A stretch of 64,000 nt of DNA from Streptomyces sp. Ag109_O5-1. GTDB lineage: Bacteria; Actinomycetota; Actinomycetes; Streptomycetales; Streptomycetaceae. The notes beneath the pieces are model-generated. The model was given only the letters and a program-made list of their open reading frames with translations. It did no database searches and had not been told where the DNA came from. Every line of letters starts with the position of its first letter. Position 1 is the stretch's first letter. The stretch lies in assembly GCF_003814875.1 (NCBI RefSeq), contig NZ_RKQF01000001.1:6262001-6326000 (forward strand). Direction: 5' to 3'. The position numbers and the translations under genes were made by a program. Shown here one piece after another: positions 49,878 to 59,504 of this stretch.

Positions 49878-51789
49878 CGGTGCCGCCCCCTTGGCCGCTC
49901 TCGACGGGCGCGGTCAGGCCGTGGGTCGCCGGGTGCCAGTGCCGGTGGTTGTCGGCCTGGACACCGGTCTCCGCCCTGCGCAGTTCCTCGTCCAGCGCCA
50001 TGGCCGCGGTGACCAGGGAAAGATGGGTGAACGCCTGGGGGAAGTTGCCGAGTTGCTCGCCGGAGGGGCCGATCTCCTCGGCGAACAGGCCGACGTGGTT
50101 GGCGTAGGTGAGCATCTTGTCGAAGGCGTGCCGGGCCTGGTGGAGCCTGCCGCTGCGGGCGAGCGCCTCTACATAGAGGAAGCTGCACAGGTTGAACGTG
50201 CCCTCCGAGCCGCGCAGGCCGTCGGGGGACGCGGCGGGGTCGTACCGGTAGACGAGGCTGTCGCTGACCAGTTCCTCGTCCATCGCGTCGAGGGTGCTGA
50301 GCCAGTCCGGGTCGCTTGGCGAGAGGAAGCCGACCTTCGGCATCAGCAGCAGCGAGGCGTCCAGGACGTCCGTGTCGTAGTGCTGCACGAAGGCGTGCCG
50401 CTTCTCGTGCCAGCCCCGCTCGACGATCTGGCGGAAGACCGCGTCCCGGGCACTGCTCCAGTGGGAGACGTCCGCCGGGCGGGAGAACTCGTTGGCCGCG
50501 TGGATGCCCCGGTCGAAGGCCACCCAGGTCATCAGTCGGCTGTAGGTGAAGTCCTGCCGGCCGCCGCGGGTCTCCCAGATGCCCTCGTCCGGCTGGTTCC
50601 AGTGGTCGGCGAGCCAGTCCAGGACCCCGCTCAGTGTGTTCCAACCGCGGATCGCACCGACGTCGTTCCCCACGATCAGGGCGTCCGAGGCCTCGCCGTA
50701 GATGTCGAGCTGGAGCTGGTCGGCCGCCGCGTTGCCCGCCCGCACCGGGCGGGAGCCCCGGTAGCCCTCCAGATGACCGAGGATCTCCTCGGTCAGGTGG
50801 GGGTCGCCGTCGACGCGGTACATGATCTGCAACGGGTCGCCCGAGACGGTGCCGCCGGCCTCGATGCGCTCGCGCAGCCACTGTCGGAATGCGCGCGCCT
50901 CGTCGTGGAAGCCCAGGTCGATCAGCGTCCTGACGGACAGGGCCGCGTCACGGACCCAGGTGTAGCGGTAGTCCCAGTTGCGCTCGCCGCCGATCTGCTC
51001 GGGCAGTCCCATGGTGGCGGCGGCGACGGGGGCACCGGTCGGCGCGTACGTGAGCAGCTTGAGCGTGATCGCCGAACGGTTCACGATGTCCTGCCAACGG
51101 CCCCGGTAGGTGCAGGACCGCAGCCAGGACAGCCAGAAGGCGCGGCACGTCTCGAAGTCGTCGGCGATCCCTTCCAGCGTCGCGTGCGGCGGAGCGGGAG
51201 CACCGCTCGCGTCGCTCGTCAGTACGACCGCCGCCGCCTGCCCGGCCGAGAGGGTGAAACGGGCGGTGATGTCGTCGCCGTCCGTACGCAGCCGGAACCC
51301 GGGTGTGGACTGCAGCCGCAGGTCGGTGCCGGGGCCGTGGAAGAGCGCGGTGTGGTCGTCGTCCCGGGTGAGCGTGTGCGGGGCGCGGCCGTAGTCGAAG
51401 CGCGGGCGGCAGGTGAAGGTGAAGGGCAGGCTGCCGCGGACGACCCTGGCGACCCGCACCAGGCGGTGTGTGTCCTGGGGCTCGGTGGAGTCGATGGGCG
51501 GCATGAAGTCGGCCACCTCGCCGACTCCGTCGGCCGTCATGAAACGGGTGACCAGGACGGCGGTGTCAGAGAGGTACAACTGCCGGACCGTTCCGCCGGA
51601 CCCGTCCGGGCGTTCCACCGCGAGACGGCAGTGGCCTCCGCGGTCACTGTCCAGGAGCGATGCGAAGAGACTGGGTGAGTCGAAGCGCGGGGTGCACCAC
51701 CAGTCGATGGTTCCACGGGAGGACACCAGGGCGGCGGTCTGGAGATCGCCGACCATGCCGTGCTCGGCGATGGGCGGGTACTGGTTCAC
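49870..51789 (-). CDS. GH15 family glycoside hydrolase (trehalase/glucoamylase-like)
   Basis: This 639-residue protein has an N-terminal beta-sandwich (YPPIAEHGMVGDLQTAALVS, then GTIDWWCTPRFDSPSLF) and an (alpha/alpha)6 barrel: NWDYRYTWVRDAALSV, IYGEASDALIVGND, GIWETRGGRQDFTYSRLM. These are the usual actinobacterial GH15 motifs; in mycobacteria the family includes a trehalase. No signal peptide is present. GTG 51789 has GGAGGGCCC. Operon overlap with an MFS exporter is unusual. Confidence 0.9.
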   Translation of the reverse strand: MNQYPPIAEHGMVGDLQTAALVSSRGTIDWWCTPRFDSPSLFASLLDSDRGGHCRLAVERPDGSGGTVRQLYLSDTAVLVTRFMTADGVGEVADFMPPIDSTEPQDTHRLVRVARVVRGSLPFTFTCRPRFDYGRAPHTLTRDDDHTALFHGPGTDLRLQSTPGFRLRTDGDDITARFTLSAGQAAAVVLTSDASGAPAPPHATLEGIADDFETCRAFWLSWLRSCTYRGRWQDIVNRSAITLKLLTYAPTGAPVAAATMGLPEQIGGERNWDYRYTWVRDAALSVRTLIDLGFHDEARAFRQWLRERIEAGGTVSGDPLQIMYRVDGDPHLTEEILGHLEGYRGSRPVRAGNAAADQLQLDIYGEASDALIVGNDVGAIRGWNTLSGVLDWLADHWNQPDEGIWETRGGRQDFTYSRLMTWVAFDRGIHAANEFSRPADVSHWSSARDAVFRQIVERGWHEKRHAFVQHYDTDVLDASLLLMPKVGFLSPSDPDWLSTLDAMDEELVSDSLVYRYDPAASPDGLRGSEGTFNLCSFLYVEALARSGRLHQARHAFDKMLTYANHVGLFAEEIGPSGEQLGNFPQAFTHLSLVTAAMALDEELRRAETGVQADNHRHWHPATHGLTAPVESGQGGGTGG

Positions 51790-51967
51790 GGGCCCTCCTC
51801 TGCCGCAGGGGCGCGTCCTTCGGCACGGAGGTGGTGCCGACCGGCACCTGCAGCCTGCCCCCGGGGCGCCGCCGCGGCATCCCCCACCGCGGGTGAAACC
51901 GGTCCGGGCGACGGCGCTGCGGAGCTGTAGCACTTTGGCTACCGGAGGCTCCAAGGGCTCCGTGGCC

Positions 51968-52459
51968 TCAGCACGGCTCCGCGGAGTCGTTCCGGTGCAG
52001 TTTCTCCAGGTACTCGTGGGCCAGCGCGGTCGCGCGGGTGAACCAGTCGGTCAGGGCGGCCAGTTCGTCGGGGGTGTAGTCGGCGAACAGTTCCGTGAGG
52101 CGTCGGTAGTGGCCGGCGTACACCGCCTCCACGCGGGTGACCGCTTCCGGGAGGGCGGCCACGCGGACGCGGCGGCGGTCGGCGGGGTCCGGGCGGCGGG
52201 TGACGTAGCCCGCGCGTTCCAGCCGGTTGAGGATGCCCGTCACCGCGCCGGTCGTCACATGGGCGCGGGCGGCCAGGTCACCGGCGGTGAGCAGGTCGGT
52301 GCCGGCCTCCAGGACGAAGCCGAAGCAGGTGAGGTCCGTGACGGTCAGCCCGAGCCGCCGGGCCAGTTCCTGCTGCCCGATCAGATGGGCCGCGATGAGA
52401 TGGTCCATCGCGGCCAGGGCCCGGGCCGGGTCCGCGGGCGGTCGCGGCTTGCCGTGCAT
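51968..52459 (-). CDS. MarR-family regulator
   Basis: This 163-residue protein has a winged helix: LGLTVTDLTCFGFVLEAG, TAGDLAARAHVTTGAVTGIL and the wing TRRPDPADRRRVRVAALP. It lies 178 bp upstream of the GH15-MFS operon on the same strand, and its own promoter region has an inverted repeat and a direct repeat. Confidence 0.9.
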   Translation of the reverse strand: MHGKPRPPADPARALAAMDHLIAAHLIGQQELARRLGLTVTDLTCFGFVLEAGTDLLTAGDLAARAHVTTGAVTGILNRLERAGYVTRRPDPADRRRVRVAALPEAVTRVEAVYAGHYRRLTELFADYTPDELAALTDWFTRATALAHEYLEKLHRNDSAEPC

Positions 52460-52507
52460 GGTCGTTCCCGACTCCTCGTCGAAGATTTCCCCGCATTCCC
52501 TTAGCAG

Positions 52508-52548
52508 GTGAGAGATGTAGGGAGTAAATTCCTTACTTGGTGAGAGAT
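52508..52548. promoter_or_regulatory. Operator-like repeats between marR and a divergent gene
   Basis: GGTGAGAGAT occurs at 52508 and 52539; between them AGTAA and TTACT (52523-52537) form an inverted repeat. Confidence 0.6.
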
Positions 52549-52579
52549 TCTAGCTGCCTATCGCATAGGGGGCGGGTAC

Positions 52580-52921
52580 GTGAGTCAGCACGACGAAGGC
52601 CACACGGTGGCGGGGTGGACCGGTACCGCGATCGCGACCGTCGGAAGCGGTCTGCTGGGGTGGGGTGTGTGTGCCGTCTCGGTCCCGGCCCTGGCCGGAG
52701 GTCTCGCGGTGTGTGCCGTGAGCGTTCTGGCCACCTGGTACCTGCACCTCGCGGGCTGGGGCAAGCCGCCGGGCCCGCGGCCGCGGAGCCAGTGGCCGCT
52801 CGGGGTCCGGGACACCACGGCCCGCGCCGGTCACGCCGGGTGCGTGAGCTGCCGGCTGGCGGGCCGGGGGCGGCGCGCCGCGTCCGAACTCCAGCCGGTG
52901 TCCGCGGAGGCGGGCGGCTGA
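52580..52921 (+). CDS. HGxxPAAW-like small membrane protein
   Basis: This 113-residue protein begins MSQHDEGHTVAGWTGTAIA, close to the HGxxPAAW motif, then has two membrane segments and a C-terminal tail with a Cys pair in RAGHAGCVSCRLAGRG. Homologues are common in Streptomyces and uncharacterised. GTG 52580 has AGGGGG upstream. Confidence 0.8.
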   Translation: MSQHDEGHTVAGWTGTAIATVGSGLLGWGVCAVSVPALAGGLAVCAVSVLATWYLHLAGWGKPPGPRPRSQWPLGVRDTTARAGHAGCVSCRLAGRGRRAASELQPVSAEAGG

Positions 52922-53043
52922 TCCAGGCGTACGGGACACCCTGGGCAGAATCGATACGTCCGTCACCTTTCGGGTGAACGTGCCTTCTTCGAACGCGCGT
53001 TACCCATGGGCGTCCCTAGCTTCCGTCATGGAGGTGATGCTCG

Positions 53044-54060
53044 ATGAACGAGCAGAATGACACCCCGGCGCAGGAGTCGGCGGGACGGAAGCAGGACGCG
53101 ATCGACGTCAACGACTTCGTGTTCGCGGCCACGGGGGCACGGGTCCGGAGGCTGACCACGCCGGAGGGGGAGCACTGGTTTCCGGCAGCGGATGTGGCCA
53201 TGAACCTTGGGTACGCAAACACGCGGCAAGCGTTGCTGTGGCACGTTGCACCGGATTGCACCATGCGGCTCAGTGAGCTTGCAGCAGGCGTCTATGCACT
53301 AGACGCCTTGAGCAAACTCGCAGGTCACAAGCTTCAGAAGTCGATGCGGATGGTCAATCTCAGGGGTTTGGTCCAGCTTGTCAACGGCTGCACCAAGCCC
53401 GAGTGCGAGCCCTTCAAGGCCTGGGTCTGCGAGGTCATCGAGACCGTCCAGCGCGACGGTTCCTACAGTCTCGAACCGGCCCCCGTGCAACCCGCGACCC
53501 CCACCGGCGGCATCGCCTACCTCATGCCGCAACAGGTCGCCGACGTCATCGTCCGGCTGGAGGAGCGCAACATCCGGGCGGACGAGGCACTGGCGATCGC
53601 GCGGCTGGAGGAGACCGAACTGCTGCGGCGCGCGAACGAGGAGAGGAGCCGCGCGAACGAGGAGCGGCGGCGAGCGAATGAGGAGCGGACCCGGGCCAAC
53701 GAGGAGCGGCGGCGGGCCAACGACGTTCTGCACCGCATCGCCGATACCCTCGATCTCCTCGTCGACCGGTTCAGGCCCACAGACCCTGCCGTCGAGCCCC
53801 CGGCGATCACGCCCCAGCAACTGCTCGCCGCCTGGCGGGCGAAGAACCTGGTCGTCACCGATGACGTGCATGCCGTCGCCGCCTGTCTCGCCCCGGCGCT
53901 GGTACGCGGGCCGGCCCGATGTCGGCTGGACGAGGTGGCCGCCCGGACCGGGCTGACCCTGGACCGTGTCAACGACTGCCTGCGCATGCTGCTCAAACGC
54001 GGTTGCATGAGGCAGACCGGGTGTGACGGCGACGGTGTGCCGGTGTACGTCCTGCCGTAG
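53044..54060 (+). CDS. BRO-N (antirepressor-like) protein with heptad repeats
   Basis: This 338-residue protein has a BRO-N domain (FVFAATGARVRRLTTPEGEH, then FPAADVAMNLGYANTRQAL and GLVQLVNGCTKPECE). A coiled-coil stretch repeats a seven-residue unit (RRANEER) about five times (residues 197-231). The C-terminal part contains a winged-helix-like segment (LDEVAARTGLTLDRVNDCL). BRO-N proteins are phage antirepressors, but chromosomal copies are common in Streptomyces. The ATG has a GGAGGTGA ribosome site. Confidence 0.85.
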   Translation: MNEQNDTPAQESAGRKQDAIDVNDFVFAATGARVRRLTTPEGEHWFPAADVAMNLGYANTRQALLWHVAPDCTMRLSELAAGVYALDALSKLAGHKLQKSMRMVNLRGLVQLVNGCTKPECEPFKAWVCEVIETVQRDGSYSLEPAPVQPATPTGGIAYLMPQQVADVIVRLEERNIRADEALAIARLEETELLRRANEERSRANEERRRANEERTRANEERRRANDVLHRIADTLDLLVDRFRPTDPAVEPPAITPQQLLAAWRAKNLVVTDDVHAVAACLAPALVRGPARCRLDEVAARTGLTLDRVNDCLRMLLKRGCMRQTGCDGDGVPVYVLP

Positions 54061-54080
54061 TCCCACGTGAGGGAGAGGCC

Positions 54081-54109
54081 CGAAGCCGCAAAACCAAGTT
54101 GCGGCTTCG
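54081..54109. terminator. Terminator of the BRO-N gene
   Basis: CGAAGCCGCAA (54081-54091) pairs perfectly with 54099-54109 around a 7-nt loop. Confidence 0.85.
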
Positions 54110-54180
54110 AGCCTTTGCCCACCGTACCCCGTCGCCTCTCCCCGGCCCGTTGTCAGTGCTGGCCTCTAACCTCACGAGTG

Positions 54181-55056
54181 ATGGCACAGATGTGGAAGTG
54201 CTCGGGACTGCGGTGGTCCGACGACGGGCCCGTGCTGGTGTGGAGCGGTGGGCGGCGGAGTGCGCTCGCCCGGGGGAGACGCGTGGCCTTCGGGGTCGCG
54301 GAAGGGGGCGGGCGGGAGTGCGTGGGGGCGCGGGGGAACGTCTGTCCGACGCGGGCGCCGGTGTCGGGGCGGAGTACCGGGGCGCGGTGTGAGGAGTGTG
54401 CGCGGCTGGACCGGGCGCACTCCGTGGCCGCCGACACCGTCGCCGACGATCCGCGGCCGTACCACGTGTATCTCGCGTGGTTCGGGCCCGGGATGGTCAA
54501 GGTCGGGATCACCGCCGTCGAGCGCGGATCGGCGCGGCTGCTGGAGCAGGGTGCCGTCTGCTTCAGCTGGCTGGGTCTGGGTCCGCTGATGGCGGCGCGG
54601 CGGGCGGAAGAACTGCTGCGGGCCGCGCTCCAGGTGCCGGACCGTGTCCCGTACGCCGAGAAGCGCGCCGTCCGGTCCCGTCTGCCGGCTTCGGCCGCGG
54701 AGCGGGCGGCTGAGGTGGAGGCCCTGCACCGGCGGGCGTTCGCGCTGGCCGCCTGGCCGGAGTCGCTGCGCCGGGAGCCCTGCCAGGTCGTCGACCATGT
54801 GGAGGTGTTCGGCCTCGCCGACCTGCCGACCGCCGTCGGGGAGGTGACGGAGCTGGTCGCGGGCGGCGGGGTGAGCGGGGATCTGCTCGCGGTCGCGGGC
54901 CCCGATCTGCATCTGGCCGCCGTGCACGGCGTGGTCGTGCTCGACACCCGGCTGATGACCGGGTGGGACATCGTGCCGGTCGCGGGCGAGGGCGGATTCA
55001 CGCTCCCGGTGAAGAAGTTCAAGGGGGCGGCGGGGGTGCAGGACGGGCTCTTCTGA
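54181..55056 (+). CDS. DUF2797 family protein
   Basis: This 291-residue protein has the DUF2797 layout: a Cys-rich N-terminal part (NVCPTRAPVSG, RCEECARLDRAH), then YHVYLAWFGPGMVKVGITAV, which resembles a GIY-YIG nuclease strand, and an Arg/Glu-rich middle part. It ends FTLPVKKFKGAAGVQDGLF. Activity is not known. No ribosome site; TAACCT lies 8 nt upstream of the ATG. Confidence 0.85.
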   Translation: MAQMWKCSGLRWSDDGPVLVWSGGRRSALARGRRVAFGVAEGGGRECVGARGNVCPTRAPVSGRSTGARCEECARLDRAHSVAADTVADDPRPYHVYLAWFGPGMVKVGITAVERGSARLLEQGAVCFSWLGLGPLMAARRAEELLRAALQVPDRVPYAEKRAVRSRLPASAAERAAEVEALHRRAFALAAWPESLRREPCQVVDHVEVFGLADLPTAVGEVTELVAGGGVSGDLLAVAGPDLHLAAVHGVVVLDTRLMTGWDIVPVAGEGGFTLPVKKFKGAAGVQDGLF

Positions 55057-55067
55057 GCGTGTGAACC

Positions 55068-55102
55068 GATGAGCGATGAGCGACGAGCGATGGGCGACGG
55101 GC
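55068..55102 (+). repeat. Heptanucleotide tandem repeat
   Basis: GATGAGC, GATGAGC, GACGAGC, GATGGGC and GACGGGC follow one another, then GACGGTT. It starts 11 bp after the DUF2797 stop codon. Confidence 0.85.
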
Positions 55103-55205
55103 GACGGTTGAAGAGCGACGAGGGCGGTGGAGGAGGGGTCATGGACATCACCGGCCAGTGGATACACACGACTTGGCCGACTCGTGCGACAGCGAACCCA
55201 GTCGT

Positions 55206-55775
55206 TCAGGCTTCCTTGTCAGCAAACCGGTCGCTCTTCGGCCCGATGCCTTTGATCCTGGCCGGAGTTCCGTCCGGGGCGAACGAGTCGCGGAAGGTGA
55301 AGGCGTGCGGCGCGGAGCCGTGGTCGTGGAGGTGCTCCAGCCTGGAAACCCCGTCCCGCCAGGTGGGTATCACGCCGTCGGAGACCCACCAGAACACGTA
55401 ATTCGGGTGCCCTGTCCTCTCGAACCAGTCGTAACGCCTGTTCAGCGCCTCGCGGTGCAGACCGGTGTAGACGGCGTCGAAGGCGGGGCGCAGGCCGGTC
55501 CAGAGCGAGAGGGTCGCGGCCAGGGCGGTGGTTTCCACGGTACGGCCCTTGCCGTACCAGGCCGGTGCGGCGAACTCTCCCCACGCACCCCAGTCCGCCT
55601 CGAAGAGCGCACCCCGGTCACCGGCTGCCGCTTCCGCATGCGCGAGGTACCCGGGGTGCCGGCTGACCTTCCGGTAGACGGCCTCACCGATGTCGTAGAA
55701 CTCGCCCGTGAGAGGTGCGGGATCGGCGAGGGGTGACTTCAGGACGCCGAATGTGTACAGAGCAAGAGGGGGCAT
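55206..55775 (-). CDS. DUF3291 family protein
   Basis: This 189-residue protein begins MPPLALYTFGVLKSPLADP and contains WYGKGRTVETTALAATLSLW and HPNYVFWWVSDGVIPTWRDG, which fits the DUF3291 family (related to dimeric alpha-beta barrel monooxygenases). The substrate is unknown. It stands alone. Confidence 0.85.
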   Translation of the reverse strand: MPPLALYTFGVLKSPLADPAPLTGEFYDIGEAVYRKVSRHPGYLAHAEAAAGDRGALFEADWGAWGEFAAPAWYGKGRTVETTALAATLSLWTGLRPAFDAVYTGLHREALNRRYDWFERTGHPNYVFWWVSDGVIPTWRDGVSRLEHLHDHGSAPHAFTFRDSFAPDGTPARIKGIGPKSDRFADKEA

Positions 55776-56025
55776 GCGTCTCTCCCTGGTGGAGGCTGCC
55801 TGGCGTGGACCGGTTCGGTGGCGTGCGCATGGGGGCGAGGATGCGTGGGCGTGACCGACTCGTCCCGTTGCGGGTGGCTCGGCCTGAAGGAACTCCGGTG
55901 CGACCGTGGGCGATCGCCGAAGACCAGGTGAAGGTAGCCGCCTCCGCGGGCCATGTCGAAGTTGCGTTTTCCCTGTCCGAGTGGCCTCTTGCAGCGCCGC
56001 GGATCGGAGAGGCCGCTACGTGAAA
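55776..56025. other. Gap upstream of the DUF3291 gene
   Basis: I see no gene here. It should hold the DUF3291 promoter; no clear -10/-35 pair stands out. Confidence 0.4.
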
Positions 56026-56063
56026 AGCCCTGATCCGTACAAGGGGTTGCACGGATCAGGGCT
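56026..56063 (-). terminator. Terminator of the small secreted protein gene
   Basis: AGCCCTGATCCGT (56026-56038) pairs perfectly with 56051-56063. On the minus strand TTTT follows the stem. Confidence 0.92.
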
Positions 56064-56123
56064 CCGCCGTACTGGACGGCCGGAAATCAATCGCCTGGGC
56101 CGACCTGCGCAGGCCGCTCTGTT

Positions 56124-56450
56124 TCAGCCCGTCCAGGGGCCCATGTCAGTGATGCTCTTGACGGCACCGTAATCCTTGTAACTGCCCTTCTCACCAGCCC
56201 CGTAGGGAGCCTCGTACTCGCCGCCGCCGTGAGTCCAGATGATGTCGATCCACTCGGCGCGCTTGCACGTGTTGTGGAAATACACGGTGGTGGTGACGTC
56301 TCCGTCGGCCCATGACCAGTTGAAACAACCGGCTGTTCCGGTGTGCTTGCTCATCGGCTGCATCTCGGTCGCCGACGCGGGCGCTGCTGCCGCGCCGAGC
56401 GCGATCAGTGCGGTGGCGCTTGCCAGCGCAACACGAAACCTGCTGCTCAT
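56124..56450 (-). CDS. Small secreted protein with one Cys pair
   Basis: This 108-residue protein has a signal peptide (cleaved near APASATEM). The mature domain is about 80 residues, with two Cys (TAGCFNWSWADG and HNTCKRAEWIDIIW) that could form one disulphide and many aromatic residues. The family is not recognised. The ATG has GGAGG upstream. Confidence 0.8.
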   Translation of the reverse strand: MSSRFRVALASATALIALGAAAAPASATEMQPMSKHTGTAGCFNWSWADGDVTTTVYFHNTCKRAEWIDIIWTHGGGEYEAPYGAGEKGSYKDYGAVKSITDMGPWTG

Positions 56451-57112
56451 GGGTGTCGATACCTCCTGCGCGGAGTACAGGGGTGACCGAACTCCGCGTT
56501 GGTCGATGAGGGGTGGGGGCTGTCGATCGAACGGTCTCCGTGAACGGGATTCCGGGTGCTCCTGTCAGGAACCTGCCAAGCAGCGACTTTTCTCGACTGC
56601 GATTGCGAGCCTCATCAGTCCCCCGTTTACGGTGATGGCGCGGATCCGAAGGGAAGGGTGGTCAGCCCTGTCCGGTCGTGTGACCAATCCTGATCATCTG
56701 GCTAGATCCTCACGACGGAGCCGAAAGCCTGTCAAGAAAGTTCTGATCAAGACCGCCCGGGCCGGAACCGGCCCGCGTCCCGCCGCCCGGCCCGCGTCCC
56801 GCCGCCCGGTGCGGGGTCGTCGTCCCTGGTATGCGCTTGCTGCCCGGGCGGGGACCATCCGTTCCCCGCCTCGCCGTGCGGTTGCCGGTGCTGCTCGGTA
56901 CGCTCTCATCGGTGGTTCATCGGCGCTTCATCGGCGCCCCCGGGCCGGTGGCGGAAGCACATGATCCACACAGCTCGGAGCGGGCGTGATCAGGAGTTCG
57001 TGCGCACGTGATGGGATTCCCAGGCGTTCCCTGAGAGGCGCCTGTGAGTTTCTTAGGGAAAACACAGATTACTGAAAGCGTGTTCTCAGAGGACCCCGAC
57101 AAGGTGTCCACC
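56451..57112. promoter_or_regulatory. Upstream region of the two-component operon
   Basis: This 662-bp region has no clear gene. It has a perfect 19-bp tandem duplication (CCCGCGTCCCGCCGCCCGG at 56772 and 56791). A GTG at 57044 with GAGAGG upstream opens a frame that joins the regulator gene; it could give a version 23 residues longer. Confidence 0.5.
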
Positions 57113-57849
57113 ATGACCACGACCTCGCCCCAGGGGCGCACCGAACTGCTGAGGCCGGACGGGAGCCCCGTCCGAGTGCTTGTGGTGGACGACGAGCTGT
57201 CGATCACCGAACTCCTTTCCATGGCCCTCCGCTACGAGGGCTGGCAGATCAGGAGTGCGGGCGACGGCCAGGGCGCCATCCAGACCGCCCGGGAGTTCCG
57301 GCCCGACGCCGTCGTCCTCGACATGATGCTGCCCGACATGGACGGCCTCACGGTCCTCGGACGCCTGCGGCGCGAACTGCCCGACGTTCCCGTCCTGTTC
57401 CTCACCGCGAAGGACGCGGTCGAGGACCGGATCGCCGGGCTCACGGCAGGTGGCGACGACTACGTCACCAAGCCCTTCAGCCTCGAAGAGGTCGTGGCCC
57501 GGCTGCGCGGGCTGATCCGCCGCTCCGGTGCCGCCGACCGGCGCTCCGACTCCGTGCTCGTCGTCGGCGACCTCACCCTGGACGAGGACAGTCACGAGGT
57601 CTCGCGGGCCGGTGAGTCCATCCACCTCACCGCCACCGAGTTCGAACTGCTCCGCTTCCTCATGCGCAACCCACGGCGTGTTCTCAGCAAGGCCCAGATC
57701 CTGGACCGGGTGTGGTCCTACGACTTCGGCGGCCAGGCGAACGTCGTCGAGCTGTACATCTCGTATCTGCGCCGGAAGATAGACGCCGGGCGTGAGCCGA
57801 TGATCCACACCCGGCGTGGCGCCGGCTACTTGATCAAGCCCGCCGCCTC

Positions 57850-57853
<4 letters not shown>
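57113..57853 (+). CDS. OmpR-family response regulator
   Basis: This 246-residue regulator has a receiver domain (acidic pocket in VLVVDDELS, phospho-acceptor Asp in VVLDMMLPDMDG, Lys in VTKPFSLEE) and a winged-helix output domain (TATEFELLRFLMRNPRRVLS, VVELYISYLRRKID, TRRGAGYLIKP). It is the first gene of an operon with its kinase (ATGA overlap) and two glycosyltransferases. ATG 57113 is preferred because MTTTSPQGRTELLRP is the usual family start. Confidence 0.93.
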
Positions 57854-59490
<1,637 letters not shown>

Positions 59491-59504
59491 GGACAGTCGG
59501 TGCC

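Noticed and set aside
49880..51678. Long plus-strand frame opposite the GH15 gene
   Set aside because: It has no start signal or domain; the minus strand shows all GH15 motifs.
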